Shown here piece after piece: positions 17,566 to 28,116 of a stretch of 64,000 nt of DNA. The stretch's first letter is position 1. Every line of letters starts with the position of its first letter. The DNA comes from an uncultured Corynebacterium sp. (GTDB lineage Bacteria; Actinomycetota; Actinomycetes; Mycobacteriales; Mycobacteriaceae), in contig NZ_CAMIAN010000006.1 in assembly GCF_946221155.1 (NCBI RefSeq), positions 8,681 to 72,680 of the forward strand, given 5' to 3'. A program made the position numbers and the translations under genes. The notes under the pieces were generated by a model, which saw only the letters and a list, made by a program, of their open reading frames with translations, ran no database searches and was not told the DNA's origin.

Positions 17566-18496
17566 GTCGCGCCCTCCATTGCTCGTCGATGTCGGGACCG
17601 CGTCCGGTGGCCATTGCGTGTGCGACGTCCACTGCGGCCCGTGTCGGGGCTACCTTATGCACTCGGACGGCCCACGCGCCAACTGCCGCCGCCAGCGCGG
17701 AGGTGGCCGCCGTCGCATCGTCTGCCGATTCCGGGGTGCCGGGTTTGCCGTCGCTCGCGGGGCGCAGCGCGGTGAGGAAGCGTTTGCGCGATGCCCCCAC
17801 CAGCACCGGATAGCCCATCTGCACCAGCCGGTCAGTCGCGCCGAGCAGCTGCCAGTTTTCCTGCGGAGTCTTCGCGAATCCGATGCCGGGGTCGAGGTAG
17901 ATCTGTTTCTTTGTGACGCCTACCGCCTCCGCCGCTTCGATCCTCTGCTCTAGCCAGCGGATGACGTGGCCGACGATGTCCTCGCCGTGGTCGTGGTAGC
18001 CCTCCGCTCCGGCGAAGTCCGCGGCGTTTCCTTTGTTCCAGTGCATGAGGATGATCGGCAGTCCGAATTCTGCAGCCAGTGGGAGCATGTCCGGGTCCGA
18101 CAGGCCGCCGGAGACGTCGTTGAGGTAGGTGACGCCCGCTTTCCAGGCGGCCCGCGCCGTGGATGCCCGCATCGTGTCGATGCTGGTAGCGATTCCCCGG
18201 CGGGATAGCTCCTCGATGACGGGGGTGATGCTGGCGGCCTCGACCTCCGGGGCGACGCGAGTGGCGCCGGGGCGGGTGGATTCCCCGCCGACGTCGATGA
18301 TGTCTGCACCGTCGGCGACCATCGCCTCTGCGTGGGCCAGGGCGGCCGCAGTGTCCGGATAAGCCCCGCCGTCGGAGAAGGAATCCTCGGTGACGTTGAG
18401 GATGCCCATCACGAGGGTGCGCTGAGAGTTGCTTGCGCCGGAGTTGCCCGCGTTGGGATTGCTTGCGCCGGAGTCAGTCACAGGGGAACCAGTCAC
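17558..18496 (-). CDS. folP: Dihydropteroate synthase
   Basis: 312 residues with a ~25-residue Ser/Asn-rich N-terminal extension. It condenses dihydropterin pyrophosphate with p-aminobenzoate and is the sulfonamide target. Motifs: [54 protein letters not shown] and GASRKRFL. The GTG at 18496 overlaps the folE stop (GTGA). A dispersed TTCTTTGTGACGCC motif at 17907-17920 encodes part of VGVTKKQ. Confidence 0.96.
   Translation of the reverse strand: MTGSPVTDSGASNPNAGNSGASNSQRTLVMGILNVTEDSFSDGGAYPDTAAALAHAEAMVADGADIIDVGGESTRPGATRVAPEVEAASITPVIEELSRRGIATSIDTMRASTARAAWKAGVTYLNDVSGGLSDPDMLPLAAEFGLPIILMHWNKGNAADFAGAEGYHDHGEDIVGHVIRWLEQRIEAAEAVGVTKKQIYLDPGIGFAKTPQENWQLLGATDRLVQMGYPVLVGASRKRFLTALRPASDGKPGTPESADDATAATSALAAAVGAWAVRVHKVAPTRAAVDVAHAMATGRGPDIDEQWRARRG
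17907..17920 (+). repeat. Dispersed 14-mer TTCTTTGTGACGCC, copy 2
   Basis: Exact copy inside folP, read as GVTKK on the minus strand. Confidence 0.75.
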
Positions 18497-19089
18497 GGCC
18501 GGATCAACGCCATTGCCTCAGCGCGGGAGGCCGCATTCTTCTGGAATCCACCGCGGACCGCGGAGGTCACCGTGTTAGCGCCGGGCTTACGGATGCCGCG
18601 CATGGCCATGCACAGGTGCTCGGCCTCCAGCACAACGATCACTGCTGAGGGGTCCAGCTTGTCCACCAGCGCGTCGGCAACCTGCGAAGTCAGGCGCTCC
18701 TGTACCTGTGGGCGTTTCGCCAGGCCGTCGATCAGTCGGGCCAGCTTTGAAAGGCCGGTGACCTTGCCGGATTCACCGGGGATGTATCCGATGTGCGCCT
18801 TGCCGAAGAAGGGCACCAGGTGATGCTCGCACATGGAGTAGAAGGTGATGTCACGCACGAGAACCAGCTCGCGGTGGTCCTCGCTGAAAGTCTTGCTAAG
18901 CACCTCGGTGGGGTCTTCGTACAGTCCGGCGCACGACTCACGGTAGGCGCGGGCCACGCGGGCCGGGGTTTCCTGGAGACCCTCGCGGTCGGGGTCTTCG
19001 CCGATGGCGAAGAGGAGTTCGCGGATGGCCGCCTCAGCCCGTTCCTGATCGAAGGAGCCGGGGTCGAGCGGCTGCTGTGGGTTATTCAC
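18493..19089 (-). CDS. folE: GTP cyclohydrolase I
   Basis: 198 residues. First step of folate synthesis, GTP to dihydroneopterin triphosphate. [20 protein letters not shown] contains the zinc-binding Cys-His pair, and [21 protein letters not shown] and EHLCMAMRG (the second zinc Cys) are conserved. The GTG start shares one base with the ftsH stop (TAGTG), so the two are coupled. Confidence 0.96.
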   Translation of the reverse strand: MNNPQQPLDPGSFDQERAEAAIRELLFAIGEDPDREGLQETPARVARAYRESCAGLYEDPTEVLSKTFSEDHRELVLVRDITFYSMCEHHLVPFFGKAHIGYIPGESGKVTGLSKLARLIDGLAKRPQVQERLTSQVADALVDKLDPSAVIVVLEAEHLCMAMRGIRKPGANTVTSAVRGGFQKNAASRAEAMALIRP

Positions 19090-21464
19090 TACTTGTCTTC
19101 CTGCCTGTGCTGGCCACCGGACTCGTTGCCGTTGTAGCCACCGTTGTGCTTATCCCAAGGGAACGTCTGCTCCGGCATCTCGCCGCGACGGTGCCGCGCC
19201 TGCGCATCTTTCGCATCTTGCGAGGCCTGTGGTCCTTCCGGCGCGGTCTGTGCCTGCTGTGTCGCCTGCGCTTGCTGTGTCGGCTGAGCCTGCTTCTCCG
19301 GCTGCTCGTTGTCGGGCAGGCGGAAGCCACGCTCCTCCTCCGGCGGCACCGGGCGGGTGGCTTGCGCCTGCTGGCTCTGCTGGCCGTACTGCCCCTGCTG
19401 AGTCTGCGGGAACTGCTGCTGCCCCTGCTGCAGACGCTCCGCCTGGCGCTGCTCGTTCTGGGCCTTGCGCTTTTCCATACGCGCACGGCGGGCGGCGGAG
19501 AAGAAGTTAGTCTTCTCCGGCGGCTCCTCGCCACGCTCGCGGGCCAGCTCGACTGGCGTCTTCACCGGCTCGCGGTGGTCGCACGGGCGGTCCAGATCCT
19601 GCATCGGGAAGATGTCCGAGACCTCGCGGGTATCGATGCCCTCGAAAATCGCCTCCAGATCCGGGCGGCGCAGAGTCTCCTTCTCCAACAGCTTGGAAGC
19701 CAGGGTATCCAGGTAGTCCCGGTTTTCGCGCAGCACGTCGTAGGCCACCTGCTGGGCCTTATTCATCAGCATGCGCACCTGCTCGTCAATCTGGTTGGCC
19801 ACGTTCTGGGACGGCTGGTTACCGCCCTGACCGCCACGTCCGACAAACGGGTCGCCATCGTCCTGGCCGTACTTCACGGCACCCACAACGGGGCTCATAC
19901 CGTACTCCACGACCATCGCGCGGGCGATGTTCGTAGCCATCTCAATATCCGCAGAAGCACCGGTGGTCGGGTTGCCGAAGACCAGCTCCTCCGCGGCGCG
20001 ACCGCCCATGGCGAAGACCAGGCGGGCGAACAGCTCGGAGCGGTTGTACATGCCCTTGTCGTCCTCTGGGGCGGTCATGGCGTGGCCACCGGTGCGGCCA
20101 CGCGCCAGGATCGTCACCTTGTAGACACGGTCGATGTCCTTCATCGCCCAGGCGGCCAGCGTGTGACCGCCCTCGTGGTAGGCGGTGACCTTCTTTTCGT
20201 GCTCAGAGATGATCTTCGAGCTGCGGCGCGGGCCACCCACCACGCGGTCGGTGGCCTCTTCCAGCGCGTCGGCAGTAATCACGTTGCCGTCCACGCGGGC
20301 AGTCAGCAGGGCGGCCTCGTTCAGCACGTTCTCCAGGTCCGCACCGGACATGCCCGCGGTGCGCTTGGCCAGCGACTTCAGATCCACGTCCTTAGCCAGC
20401 GGCTTGTCCTTCGCGTGGACGTTCAGGATCTGCTCGCGACCAGCCAGGTCCGGGTTGGTCACCGGAATCTGGCGGTCGAACCGGCCCGGACGCAGCAGCG
20501 CCGGGTCCAGGATGTCTGGACGGTTGGTGGCGGCCATCAGGATCACTCCGTCGCGGTCACCGAAGCCGTCCATTTCCACCAGCAGCTGGTTCAGGGTCTG
20601 CTCACGCTCGTCGTGGCCGCCGCCCATACCGGCGCCACGCTGGCGGCCGACTGCGTCGATCTCGTCGACGAAGATAATGCACGGCGAGTTTTCCTTAGCC
20701 TGCTTGAACAGGTCGCGCACGCGGGAGGCACCCACACCGACGAACATCTCCACGAAGTCGGAACCCGAGATGGTGAAGAAGGGCACGCCCGCCTCGCCTG
20801 CCACCGCGCGGGCCAGCAGCGTCTTACCCGTACCGGGCGGGCCATACAGCAGCACGCCGCGCGGGATCTTCGCCCCCAGCGCCTCGTAGCGGCTCGGGTC
20901 GGTAAGGAAATCGCGGATCTCGTCCAGCTCCTCAACGGCCTCGTCGGCACCAGCGACGTCGTCGAAGGTCGTATCCGGGTTGTCCTTGTTCAGCTGCTTG
21001 GCTGTGGACTTGCCAAAACCAAAGGCGCCCATGCCACCGCCGCCCTGCATGCGGGACAGCATGAACATCAGCAAGCCGAAAATCAGCAACATCGGCAGCA
21101 GCATCATCAGCAGGCTACCCAGGAAGCTATCCTCGGTGACCTTGGTGTTGTACTTCTCTGCCTCGGATTTCTTCACCGCGTCGAAGATCTCGGGCGCGGC
21201 TCGGCCAGGGTACTTCGCGATGACCTGCTCGATGCCCTTCTTGCCTTCGACCTCGATGGAGTCCTTCAGCTTCAGCTGTACCTGCTGCTCACGATCGTTG
21301 ATCTGAGCTTCCTTGACGTTCTTGTCTTCCAGCTGCTTCAGAGCTACCGAAGTCTCGACCTCGTCGTAGCCGCGGGCGTCATCAGTTAAAACACCGAACG
21401 CATAGATCGCGATGAGGATCACAGAGACAATGCCCGCGATCCTCAGTACCTTCTTCTTGTCCAT
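19089..21464 (-). CDS. ftsH: ATP-dependent zinc metalloprotease FtsH
   Basis: 791 residues, longer than the E. coli protein because of a Gln/Pro-rich C-terminal tail of about 140 residues. Inner-membrane AAA protease degrading membrane and short-lived proteins. Two TM segments (about 5-24 and 108-128) flank a small periplasmic domain. Walker A is [19 protein letters not shown], Walker B IIFVDEID, the second region of homology is [20 protein letters not shown], and the zinc site is HEGGH with the downstream Asp/Glu. First gene before folE in the fol cluster. Confidence 0.97.
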   Translation of the reverse strand: MDKKKVLRIAGIVSVILIAIYAFGVLTDDARGYDEVETSVALKQLEDKNVKEAQINDREQQVQLKLKDSIEVEGKKGIEQVIAKYPGRAAPEIFDAVKKSEAEKYNTKVTEDSFLGSLLMMLLPMLLIFGLLMFMLSRMQGGGGMGAFGFGKSTAKQLNKDNPDTTFDDVAGADEAVEELDEIRDFLTDPSRYEALGAKIPRGVLLYGPPGTGKTLLARAVAGEAGVPFFTISGSDFVEMFVGVGASRVRDLFKQAKENSPCIIFVDEIDAVGRQRGAGMGGGHDEREQTLNQLLVEMDGFGDRDGVILMAATNRPDILDPALLRPGRFDRQIPVTNPDLAGREQILNVHAKDKPLAKDVDLKSLAKRTAGMSGADLENVLNEAALLTARVDGNVITADALEEATDRVVGGPRRSSKIISEHEKKVTAYHEGGHTLAAWAMKDIDRVYKVTILARGRTGGHAMTAPEDDKGMYNRSELFARLVFAMGGRAAEELVFGNPTTGASADIEMATNIARAMVVEYGMSPVVGAVKYGQDDGDPFVGRGGQGGNQPSQNVANQIDEQVRMLMNKAQQVAYDVLRENRDYLDTLASKLLEKETLRRPDLEAIFEGIDTREVSDIFPMQDLDRPCDHREPVKTPVELARERGEEPPEKTNFFSAARRARMEKRKAQNEQRQAERLQQGQQQFPQTQQGQYGQQSQQAQATRPVPPEEERGFRLPDNEQPEKQAQPTQQAQATQQAQTAPEGPQASQDAKDAQARHRRGEMPEQTFPWDKHNGGYNGNESGGQHRQEDK

Positions 21465-21532
21465 ATTTCCTAGAGTGTTGTTGGTTTGAAATGCCGTGCG
21501 AACAGCGCTCTATGTCGCTTAAATGTAGCGCT

Positions 21533-22114
21533 TTACTGGTAAACGCGAGGGTGCAAAGTGCCCACGTAGGGCAGATCGCGGTAGCGCTCGGCAAAGTCCA
21601 GGCCATAGCCCACAACGAATTCGTTGGGGATGTCAAAGCCCACTTCGGCCAGGTCGATCTGCACCTTCTGTGCCTCCGGCTTGCGCAACAGCGTCACGAC
21701 GGACAGGGACTTCGGGTTGCGGTTACGCAGGTTCTTCAGCAGCCAGGAAAGGGTCAGGCCGGAGTCGATGATGTCCTCGACGATCACTACGTTGCGGCCC
21801 TCGATGTCGCGGTCCAGGTCCTTCAGGATGCGCACCACACCGGAGGAGCTGGTGGAGTTTCCGTAGGAGCTCACGGCCATGAACTCCAGCTGCGTCGGAA
21901 TGTCGATCGCCCGCGCGAAGTCGGTGATGAAGAACACCGCGCCCTTCAGCACGCAGATCAGGATGAGGTCGTCTTCCTCATCGCGGAAACGGTCAGCGGT
22001 TGCCTTGGCCAGCTCGTTGATGCGAGCGTGCAGCGTTTCCTCGTCGATGAGGATACTTTCCAGATCGTCGCCGTAAGGGTTCTCCGGGACATTGAAGTTC
22101 TTCTCGCTGTGCAT
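21533..22114 (-). CDS. hpt: Hypoxanthine phosphoribosyltransferase
   Basis: 193 residues. It salvages hypoxanthine and guanine with [22 protein letters not shown] is the PRPP-binding motif, [19 protein letters not shown] and [11 protein letters not shown] are the other conserved loops, and [19 protein letters not shown] is the C-terminal signature. ACGAGG lies six bases before the ATG. Encoded between tilS and ftsH, the usual actinobacterial order. Confidence 0.95.
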   Translation of the reverse strand: MHSEKNFNVPENPYGDDLESILIDEETLHARINELAKATADRFRDEEDDLILICVLKGAVFFITDFARAIDIPTQLEFMAVSSYGNSTSSSGVVRILKDLDRDIEGRNVVIVEDIIDSGLTLSWLLKNLRNRNPKSLSVVTLLRKPEAQKVQIDLAEVGFDIPNEFVVGYGLDFAERYRDLPYVGTLHPRVYQ

Positions 22115-22137
22115 CGCAGACCTCGTTTTCCTCGATT

Positions 22138-22222
22138 GTTTCGCAGTGCTTTCGCAGTGCAGCTTTGCTGTCTTAGCTCCACTGCATTGGCTTCGCCGTT
22201 TTTATGCCTGCCTGGCATTCTA
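22138..22222 (-). promoter_or_regulatory. hpt promoter and leader
   Basis: TAGAAT on the minus strand (22217-22222) is a good -10 about 100 bp before hpt and just after the tilS stop. The leader has an 11-bp tandem repeat (GCACTGCGAAA twice, around 22140-22163). Confidence 0.5.
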
Positions 22223-22233
22223 GCGCGCAGCTG

Positions 22234-23253
22234 CTACCTGGGAACAGTCACTAACTGTAGGTACCCATCACGGCGCCGCACGACGAGCCTGTGGGTGCGC
22301 CGTTGCTCGCTGGGTGCAGCTGGGTTCTGTGGCCACGGCACTGCTGCCCCTCCCTGCCCCTTCCATGCGATGACCAGCGCGTCTATCGCGTTGAGGTGCG
22401 CGCTCGTGAGGGGGCCAGCTTTGCCTGCCAGCCACTGTTTGAGCACTCGGCGCCGCAGTGCCGCTGGTTGTTGTAGTAGTTCGGTGCAGTTTAATGACGC
22501 CCCCTCCTCCGCCGCCTGCAGTTCCCGTCCAGCTAGCTCATCGAGCAGCTCAACGTCTTCGCGGAGCATCCGAGCAGTGCGTGCCATGTTCGCACCGATG
22601 TGCTCCCCGAGCGCATCTTGTAGGTATGGCAGTACGTGAGAGCGGATGCGGCTGCGCAGGTATGCATCGCTAGAGTTGTGCGGATCCTCCCACCAACGAA
22701 GGCCAGCGGCACGGCATTCGGCCTCCGTCTCCTCGCGGGTGCAGTTCAGCAGGGGCCGACCGAGCCACGCGGCCCCCGCGGTCACAGCCACGTGGTCGGT
22801 GTGAACGGATCGCATCCCGGCGATGGCTTCCGCCCCAGAGCCGCGGACAAGTCCGATGAGCATCCCTTCCGCATCGTCATCCGCCGTGTGGGCTACCAAG
22901 AGGGGACGCCCGTCGGCTGCCGCGCCGAGGGCTGCATAGCGTGCCTGGCGCGCCGGCCCTTCCCCGGGACCCTCCACTTCGACGGTGCGAATCTCCGCCG
23001 TCGCCCCGAGGGACAGCGCGACTTCGGAAGCCTGCCGCGCCACCTGTGCGGAACCCTCCTGCAACTGATGATCCACCACCACAGCATGTACCTTCACACC
23101 ACAGCGCAGAAGGCCGTGCACCAATGCCAAGGAGTCCGCCCCGCCGGAGAGCCCCACAGCCACCCCGGCGCGGACCTGGTCTGCGTATGCGGTAGCCGTG
23201 GGGCTGGTTTCCAGCTCTCGCATCCAGGCCCGGATCTGCGACTGAACACTCAT
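22234..23253 (-). CDS. tilS: tRNA(Ile)-lysidine synthetase
   Basis: 339 residues. It modifies the wobble C of the tRNA-Ile CAU anticodon to lysidine. VGLSGGADSLALVHGLL is the PP-loop ATP pyrophosphatase motif (SGGxDS). HTADDDAEGMLIGLVRGSG resembles the conserved HHxxDQxET-type segment, and WWEDPHNSSDAYLRSRIR matches the family D-x-SN...R-R motif. The length fits the shorter actinobacterial form. It lies 37 bp downstream of the carboxypeptidase gene. Confidence 0.93.
   Translation of the reverse strand: MSVQSQIRAWMRELETSPTATAYADQVRAGVAVGLSGGADSLALVHGLLRCGVKVHAVVVDHQLQEGSAQVARQASEVALSLGATAEIRTVEVEGPGEGPARQARYAALGAAADGRPLLVAHTADDDAEGMLIGLVRGSGAEAIAGMRSVHTDHVAVTAGAAWLGRPLLNCTREETEAECRAAGLRWWEDPHNSSDAYLRSRIRSHVLPYLQDALGEHIGANMARTARMLREDVELLDELAGRELQAAEEGASLNCTELLQQPAALRRRVLKQWLAGKAGPLTSAHLNAIDALVIAWKGQGGAAVPWPQNPAAPSEQRRTHRLVVRRRDGYLQLVTVPR
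22495..22506 (+). repeat. Dispersed core TGACGCCCCCTC in tilS
   Basis: A 12-mer shared with copies at 33813, 45191 (reverse) and 60745 (reverse). Confidence 0.6.
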
Positions 23254-23290
23254 GACTTACTTGGTTTGCTGTTCTTACTTGTTACTGGGC

Positions 23291-24625
23291 TTACTTGGCT
23301 GACCGCACTGCGTTCGCCAACCGATCCAGCGCCGGGCGGGCAGAGTTAGAGTCGGACTCGTTGGAGAGGAACGCAAACGTCAGCGCCCGACCCGAGCTCG
23401 TCATAACCGTTCCGGCTAGGGCATTCACGCCGGAAAGGGTGCCAGTCTTGGCACGCACCCAGCCGGCGGAGTCCTCCGCGCCGGAGCCGAATCCATAGCG
23501 CGCCTCCAGTGTGCCTTCCACGCTGGAGACCGGAAGCATGTCCAGAATGTCGCGCACCTCATTGTTGGAAAGCACCCCATCCAGCTCGTGGGCGGTCAGG
23601 CGGTTCTTCTCGCTCATGCCGGAGTTGTCGAAAAGGGTCGCGTCCTGGGTATCGATTCCGTGCTCCTTCAGCACATCGAGAGTCGCGCTCGTAGCCCCCT
23701 CAAAGGTCTGCGGCTTCCCCTGAGACTCTGCAATCTCTCGGCCAATAGCCTCGGCCATGATGTTGTCACTGTGCACCAGCATGTCGCGCAGGCGCACGTT
23801 CAGCGGCGCAGACTGAACGGTTGCGATGGGATCTTGGTCGCCGAGACTGGGCGTCACTTCCTTAGCAACAGTGACCTCCGCATCCGCGCCGAGCGCATCG
23901 GCGAGAGCGTGCCCCACATCCTCGCCAGGGTTATGGGAACGGGCGGAGTCGGACTTATAGGGATTGAGGCGACCGGCGTCGAGCATGACGGCATCGAGAT
24001 TGGCGACGTTACCGCCGTCGATGTCCGCACTGTCCCAGGTCTTGTTGAATAGATCCCCGGAGCGGATTGAGTTATCCACGACGATGGAGGTGACGGGCTG
24101 GCCACCCAGCTTCTTCTTCGCCTTCTCGGCAAGCTTTGCCACCGAGGCCGCATCGGTGAAGAAGCCTTCGCCATCGCGAGAAAGCGATATATCGCCATCG
24201 CTGCGCAAGATCAGCCGGCCCGGATCGTTCGGATCCTGCAGCAGTTCGGTGGACCAGCGACTGTCTTCGTCCAGAGCCAGGATCGCTGCGGCTGCGGTGT
24301 ACAGCTTGGTGGCAGAAGCCGGGGTGAGCTTCCGGTTTTCATCCTTCGCCCACAGCACCTCACCGGTCTCAACATCGGTAACCGAGGCAGACAGCACTCC
24401 CAGCGCCGGGTCCGCCGCTGCCCGCTGAATAGCTGCCTCCACATCCGGCACCTCTCCCCCGGGTGCGTGCATCACCGGGGTGGGCTCAGCCAGCTGCTCG
24501 GCGGCCTGCACCTCGTAGCGGCCGTTCACCGACCACACCACAGCAGCTCCCACCACGACCGCGATGACGACCACGAAGGCGAGGATGCTCCACAGCCATA
24601 CTTTCAGGGACTTCTGCTTACTCAC
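23291..24625 (-). CDS. dacB: D-alanyl-D-alanine carboxypeptidase/endopeptidase (PBP4 type)
   Basis: 444 residues from GTG at 24625. Penicillin-binding protein of the S13 family that trims peptidoglycan. An uncleaved N-terminal anchor ([25 protein letters not shown]) precedes the exported domain. The three motifs are SATK (in [12 protein letters not shown]), SDN (in [13 protein letters not shown]) and KTG (in [15 protein letters not shown]). The long upstream frame to 24751 overlaps ppa and is not used: TAGGGT lies seven bases before GTG 24625, indicating a leaderless start. Divergent from ppa with 46 bp between start codons. Confidence 0.9.
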   Translation of the reverse strand: MSKQKSLKVWLWSILAFVVVIAVVVGAAVVWSVNGRYEVQAAEQLAEPTPVMHAPGGEVPDVEAAIQRAAADPALGVLSASVTDVETGEVLWAKDENRKLTPASATKLYTAAAAILALDEDSRWSTELLQDPNDPGRLILRSDGDISLSRDGEGFFTDAASVAKLAEKAKKKLGGQPVTSIVVDNSIRSGDLFNKTWDSADIDGGNVANLDAVMLDAGRLNPYKSDSARSHNPGEDVGHALADALGADAEVTVAKEVTPSLGDQDPIATVQSAPLNVRLRDMLVHSDNIMAEAIGREIAESQGKPQTFEGATSATLDVLKEHGIDTQDATLFDNSGMSEKNRLTAHELDGVLSNNEVRDILDMLPVSSVEGTLEARYGFGSGAEDSAGWVRAKTGTLSGVNALAGTVMTSSGRALTFAFLSNESDSNSARPALDRLANAVRSAK

Positions 24626-24632
24626 TCGTTTC

Positions 24633-24638
24633 ACCCTA
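24633..24638 (-). promoter_or_regulatory. -10 hexamer TAGGGT of the carboxypeptidase gene (leaderless)
   Basis: Seven bases before the GTG at 24625 on the minus strand. No ribosome binding site is present. Confidence 0.55.
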
Positions 24639-24658
24639 GCCGAAAAAAGGTGCTCGGT

Positions 24659-24664
24659 TAGAAT
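24659..24664 (+). promoter_or_regulatory. -10 hexamer TAGAAT of ppa (leaderless)
   Basis: Seven bases before the ATG at 24672, with no Shine-Dalgarno. It is 20 bp from the divergent -10 of the carboxypeptidase gene. Confidence 0.6.
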
Positions 24665-24671
24665 GGTGCGC

Positions 24672-25154
24672 ATGAGCAAAAAAATCGAAGTAACTGTTGA
24701 AATCCCGAAGGGTTCCCGCAACAAGTACGAGGTCGACCACGAGACCGGCAAGGTATACCTCGACCGCTACCTGTTCACCCCGATGGCATACCCGGCCGAC
24801 TACGGCTTCATCGACCACACCCTGGGCGAAGACGGTGACCCACTGGACGCACTAGTGATCCTGCCGGAGCCGGTTTTCCCCGGTGTGATCGTTGAGGCTC
24901 GCCCGGTAGGCGTGTTCAAGATGACCGACGAGGCCGGTGGCGACGACAAGCTGCTGTGCGTGCTGGACGACGTCCGCTTCGACCAGTTCCAGGACATCGA
25001 GGACATCGACCAGTTCACCAAGAACGAGATCGAGCACTTCTTCGTCCACTACAAGGACCTGGAGCCGGGCAAGGAAGTCAACGGCTCCGGTTGGGGCAAC
25101 GCCGAGGAAGCAGTGAAGATCCTCGACGAGTCCATCGAGCGCTACAAGGGCTAG
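24672..25154 (+). CDS. ppa: Inorganic pyrophosphatase
   Basis: 160 residues, soluble family I enzyme that hydrolyses pyrophosphate. [41 protein letters not shown] (the D-G-D-P-L-D-A metal site) and HYKDLEPGK are all family signatures. The ATG at 24672 is preferred over an upstream in-frame ATG at 24663, because TAGAAT ends seven bases before it and homologues begin here. It converges with the P-type ATPase gene across a palindromic terminator. Confidence 0.96.
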   Translation: MSKKIEVTVEIPKGSRNKYEVDHETGKVYLDRYLFTPMAYPADYGFIDHTLGEDGDPLDALVILPEPVFPGVIVEARPVGVFKMTDEAGGDDKLLCVLDDVRFDQFQDIEDIDQFTKNEIEHFFVHYKDLEPGKEVNGSGWGNAEEAVKILDESIERYKG

Positions 25155-25180
25155 ATAGGGCTAGCTAGCGCTAGCTATCT
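25153..25180. terminator. Bidirectional hairpin between ppa and the P-type ATPase
   Basis: AGATAG pairs with CTATCT (25153-25158 with 25175-25180), then after a two-base bulge CTAGC pairs with GCTAG, leaving a four-base loop. It begins inside the ppa stop codon and ends just before the ATPase stop. T-runs are lacking on both sides. Confidence 0.55.
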
Positions 25181-25183
25181 GGG

Positions 25184-27670
25184 CTAGCGCACAGCCGCTT
25201 GTTGGCGGGCGGCGATCTGGTGCACAACTTCAATGAGCACTGCCCCGCCCGCACCCACGGCCAACCCCGTAAACATCAGCTTGAGGTTGCCCGTGTGCAG
25301 AATCAACAACTCGCGTATCGGTGGCACGAGGAAGATCACCAGGTAGCCACCCACGCAGCCCGCTAGAAGAACCACCTTCCACCAATTCAACGGCCGCGCC
25401 ACAATACCCAGCACCCACAACCCCATGACGATCAGCGCCAGCAGCACGGCAGTACCCGCCTGTTGCCGCTGAATCTCCGGCACCTCCGCGCCGGGGTAAA
25501 TGATGATCCACATCGTCACGCAGATTCCACCGATGAGCACGCCGGAGGGAATCGCCAAAGAGAGTACGCGCCTGACGAAACCATCCCGCGGACGCTCCGT
25601 GTTCGGAGCCAACGAAAGAATGAACGCCGGGATGCCAATGGTGAACCAGCCGGTGATCGTCACGTGAATCGGCTGGAATGGGAAAGAGATTCCCAGCACT
25701 GCCACTACCAGCGCCAGCACCACCGAGTACACCGTTTTCGTCAGGAAAAGATGCGCCACGCGCTCGATGTTGCCGATCACCCGGCGCCCTTCGGCCACTA
25801 CGCGTGGCAATGCGGAGAACTTGTTCGTCAACAGCACTAGCTGCGCCACGCTGCGCGTTGCGGGCGCGCCCGAACCCATAGCCACACCAATGTCTGCTTT
25901 CTTCAGTGCCAGCACGTCGTTAACTCCGTCGCCGGTCATGGCCACCGTGCGGTTTTGACGGTGCAGGGATTCCACCATCTGCTGTTTTTGCTCGGGACTG
26001 ACCCGCCCGAAGACGTTTCCGCGTTGAATCTCCGCATCGAATGCGTCGTCGTCTAGGTCGTTGAGCGTGCGGGCGTCCACCGCCACGAGCTCCCGGTCGG
26101 TCGCCTTGCGTGCGACCGCCGCCACGGAATCCGAGTTATCGCCGGAGATCACCTTGATGTCCACGTTCTGCTCGTCGAAGTAGGCAAGCGTTTCGCGAGC
26201 GTCGGAGCGCAATTGCTGACGAAGCACCACGAGCACCGGTTCTGTAAGGTGCGGGGTGGAATCCATGCTGAGGTCGTCCGTGTTGGCCCAGGCCTCCCCT
26301 TCGGTGCCTTCGAGCTTGCCGAACACGAGGATGCGCAGCCCCTGATCGCCCAGCTGTTTGGCCGTTTCAGCGGCGGCGTTTACTGCGCTGCTGCCACCTT
26401 CCCGCAGAAGCACATCTGGGGCGCCCATGATCCAAGCGGTGGCGTCAGAGCAGGCGAACCCGGAGAACTTGTAGCGCGAGTTAAAGGGAATCTCGCGGCC
26501 CTGCCACTGGTCGGGCTCCACCCCGCGCTCGCGCAGCCCGGCGGCGATGGAGCGGGCGGTGTCGTTCAGATCGTCCTGGGCGTTCAGCATGGAGGCGAGG
26601 TTGCGTGCCCAAGTTCCGTCGGCGGAGCTGCCGTCGGCGGCGACGATAGAATCCAGCTCCATCTCGTTGGTGGTGAGGGTGCCGGTCTTGTCGGTACACA
26701 CCGTATCGACGCGGGCGAGACCTTCGATGGCGACGAGCTCGTTGACCAGGGCTTTGTACTTGCCGAGGCGAATCACGCCCGCAGCGAAGGCGATGGAGGT
26801 CATAAGCACCAGCCCCTCCGGCACCATCGGGACGATCGCCGCAGCCATGGAAAGGATGGATTCGCGCAGCCCCGTATCGGAGCGAACCAGCTGGGTCCAG
26901 ATCGTGAGGATGCCGGTGGGGATAAGCAGCCAGGTGATCACCTTGAGAATGCTGTTGATGCCGTTCATAAGCACGGAGTCGGTCAGCGAAAACTCGCTGG
27001 CCTGCGAGGCCAAACGTGCGGCATAGGCCTCGTCGCCGACCTTTTCGGCGCGGAAGACAGCGGAGCCCTCGTTGACGAAGGATCCGGAGAGGATCTCGTC
27101 GCCCTCGACCTTGCTTACGGCATCGGCTTCTCCGGTGAGCTGGGATTCGTCGACGCGCAGCGAGCCGCCCATCACTGTGCCGTCCACCACGACCTCGTCC
27201 CCGCTTCGAAGCTTGATGATGTCCCCGCGGACGATTTCGTGCTGTGGGATGGTCTTTTCCTCGCCATCGCGGATGACGCTGGGTTCCGATTCGCCAACGA
27301 TGCGCAACCTGTCGAGGGTTTTCTTCGCACGCAGTTCCTGGACTACGCCTACCGCGGAGTTGGCGATGATGAGCAGGCCGAAGGCGGCGTTGATGGCCGA
27401 ACCGGTAGACAGGACGATCGCGCACAGCACGCCGAGGATGGCATTGACACGGGTGAAGATGTTGGCGCGCAGGATCTCTGCCACACTCCGGCCGGTTCCG
27501 CGGCTCTGCGTATTCACCTCCCCGCGCTGGATGCGCTCCTCTACCTCGGCAGCCGTGAGGCCCCGCGAAAGGTCAGCCTGCACTTCGGCGCTGGCTTGTT
27601 CGCTGGCGTGCGCCAATTCAACCTCCTGCGTAGTCGAGCCGGCGGCATTCCACCGGGGTGCCACTTCCAT
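25184..27670 (-). CDS. Cation-transporting P-type ATPase, CtpE-like
   Basis: 828 residues with about ten TM segments. The phosphorylation motif is CTDKTGTLTTNEME, the actuator loop LTGEADAVSK, and the hinge MTGDGVNDVLALKKADIGVAMGSG. The first membrane block ends in PMVPEGLVLMTSIAFAAG, with PEG where many Ca2+ pumps have PEGLP. This and the continuation (GVIRLGKYKALVNELVAIEGLARVDTV) resemble mycobacterial CtpE, reported as a calcium importer, but ion specificity is inferred. GGAG lies only four bases before the ATG at 27670; the GTG two codons later has better spacing. Confidence 0.87.
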   Translation of the reverse strand: MEVAPRWNAAGSTTQEVELAHASEQASAEVQADLSRGLTAAEVEERIQRGEVNTQSRGTGRSVAEILRANIFTRVNAILGVLCAIVLSTGSAINAAFGLLIIANSAVGVVQELRAKKTLDRLRIVGESEPSVIRDGEEKTIPQHEIVRGDIIKLRSGDEVVVDGTVMGGSLRVDESQLTGEADAVSKVEGDEILSGSFVNEGSAVFRAEKVGDEAYAARLASQASEFSLTDSVLMNGINSILKVITWLLIPTGILTIWTQLVRSDTGLRESILSMAAAIVPMVPEGLVLMTSIAFAAGVIRLGKYKALVNELVAIEGLARVDTVCTDKTGTLTTNEMELDSIVAADGSSADGTWARNLASMLNAQDDLNDTARSIAAGLRERGVEPDQWQGREIPFNSRYKFSGFACSDATAWIMGAPDVLLREGGSSAVNAAAETAKQLGDQGLRILVFGKLEGTEGEAWANTDDLSMDSTPHLTEPVLVVLRQQLRSDARETLAYFDEQNVDIKVISGDNSDSVAAVARKATDRELVAVDARTLNDLDDDAFDAEIQRGNVFGRVSPEQKQQMVESLHRQNRTVAMTGDGVNDVLALKKADIGVAMGSGAPATRSVAQLVLLTNKFSALPRVVAEGRRVIGNIERVAHLFLTKTVYSVVLALVVAVLGISFPFQPIHVTITGWFTIGIPAFILSLAPNTERPRDGFVRRVLSLAIPSGVLIGGICVTMWIIIYPGAEVPEIQRQQAGTAVLLALIVMGLWVLGIVARPLNWWKVVLLAGCVGGYLVIFLVPPIRELLILHTGNLKLMFTGLAVGAGGAVLIEVVHQIAARQQAAVR

Positions 27671-27758
27671 TTAACTCCACATTGTTGAGGCCCGGGCTAT
27701 CCAGCTCCGTGCTATCGAACTCCCCCTCGCCTACTGCCCCACTTTTGCCACCTTTGCC

Positions 27759-27764
27759 TACAAT
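27759..27764 (+). promoter_or_regulatory. -10 hexamer TACAAT of the rhodanese gene (leaderless)
   Basis: Eight bases before the ATG at 27773. No Shine-Dalgarno is present. Confidence 0.55.
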
Positions 27765-27772
27765 GGGGCGCC

Positions 27773-28084
27773 ATGAGTGATTTCGAAACAGTACAGCCCA
27801 CCGATGTTCCTGCTGGCGCCCAGCTGATCGACATTCGCGAGGTGGATGAATACAACCAGTGGCACGCCGAGGGCGCAACCAACCTGCCTCTCTCCGAGCT
27901 GCAGGCCCGCTACGGCGAGCTGGATCTGAACGAGGATATTTACCTGATCTGCCTGTCCGGCGGCCGCTCCGCGCGCGCCTGCCAGTGGTTGGAGCAGAAC
28001 GGCATCGACGCGATCAACGTTGCCAATGGCACTGCCGGTTGGCGAGACGCCGGACTCCCTATCGTGGGGCAACCCCACAATTAG
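27773..28084 (+). CDS. Single-domain rhodanese-like protein
   Basis: 103 residues, one rhodanese domain. LIDIREVDEYNQWHAEGATNLPL is the CH2A-type N-terminal motif and CLSGGRSARACQWL holds the active-site loop starting with the persulfide Cys (about residue 62). Such proteins carry sulfane sulfur, but the physiological partner is unknown. It lies 32 bp before the MarR gene and has its own leaderless promoter. Confidence 0.85.
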   Translation: MSDFETVQPTDVPAGAQLIDIREVDEYNQWHAEGATNLPLSELQARYGELDLNEDIYLICLSGGRSARACQWLEQNGIDAINVANGTAGWRDAGLPIVGQPHN

Positions 28085-28104
28085 ACAACCCCCATAGTCA
28101 GCGT

Positions 28105-28110
28105 TATATT
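28105..28110 (+). promoter_or_regulatory. -10 hexamer TATATT of marR-pls (leaderless)
   Basis: Six bases before the ATG at 28117, between the rhodanese stop and the MarR gene. It would drive the regulator and the synthetase together. Confidence 0.5.
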
Positions 28111-28116
28111 TATGGC

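Noticed and set aside
19077..21389. 770-codon antisense frame over ftsH
   Set aside because: A shadow of the ftsH coding sequence; Leu/Arg/His-rich composition with no recognisable domain.
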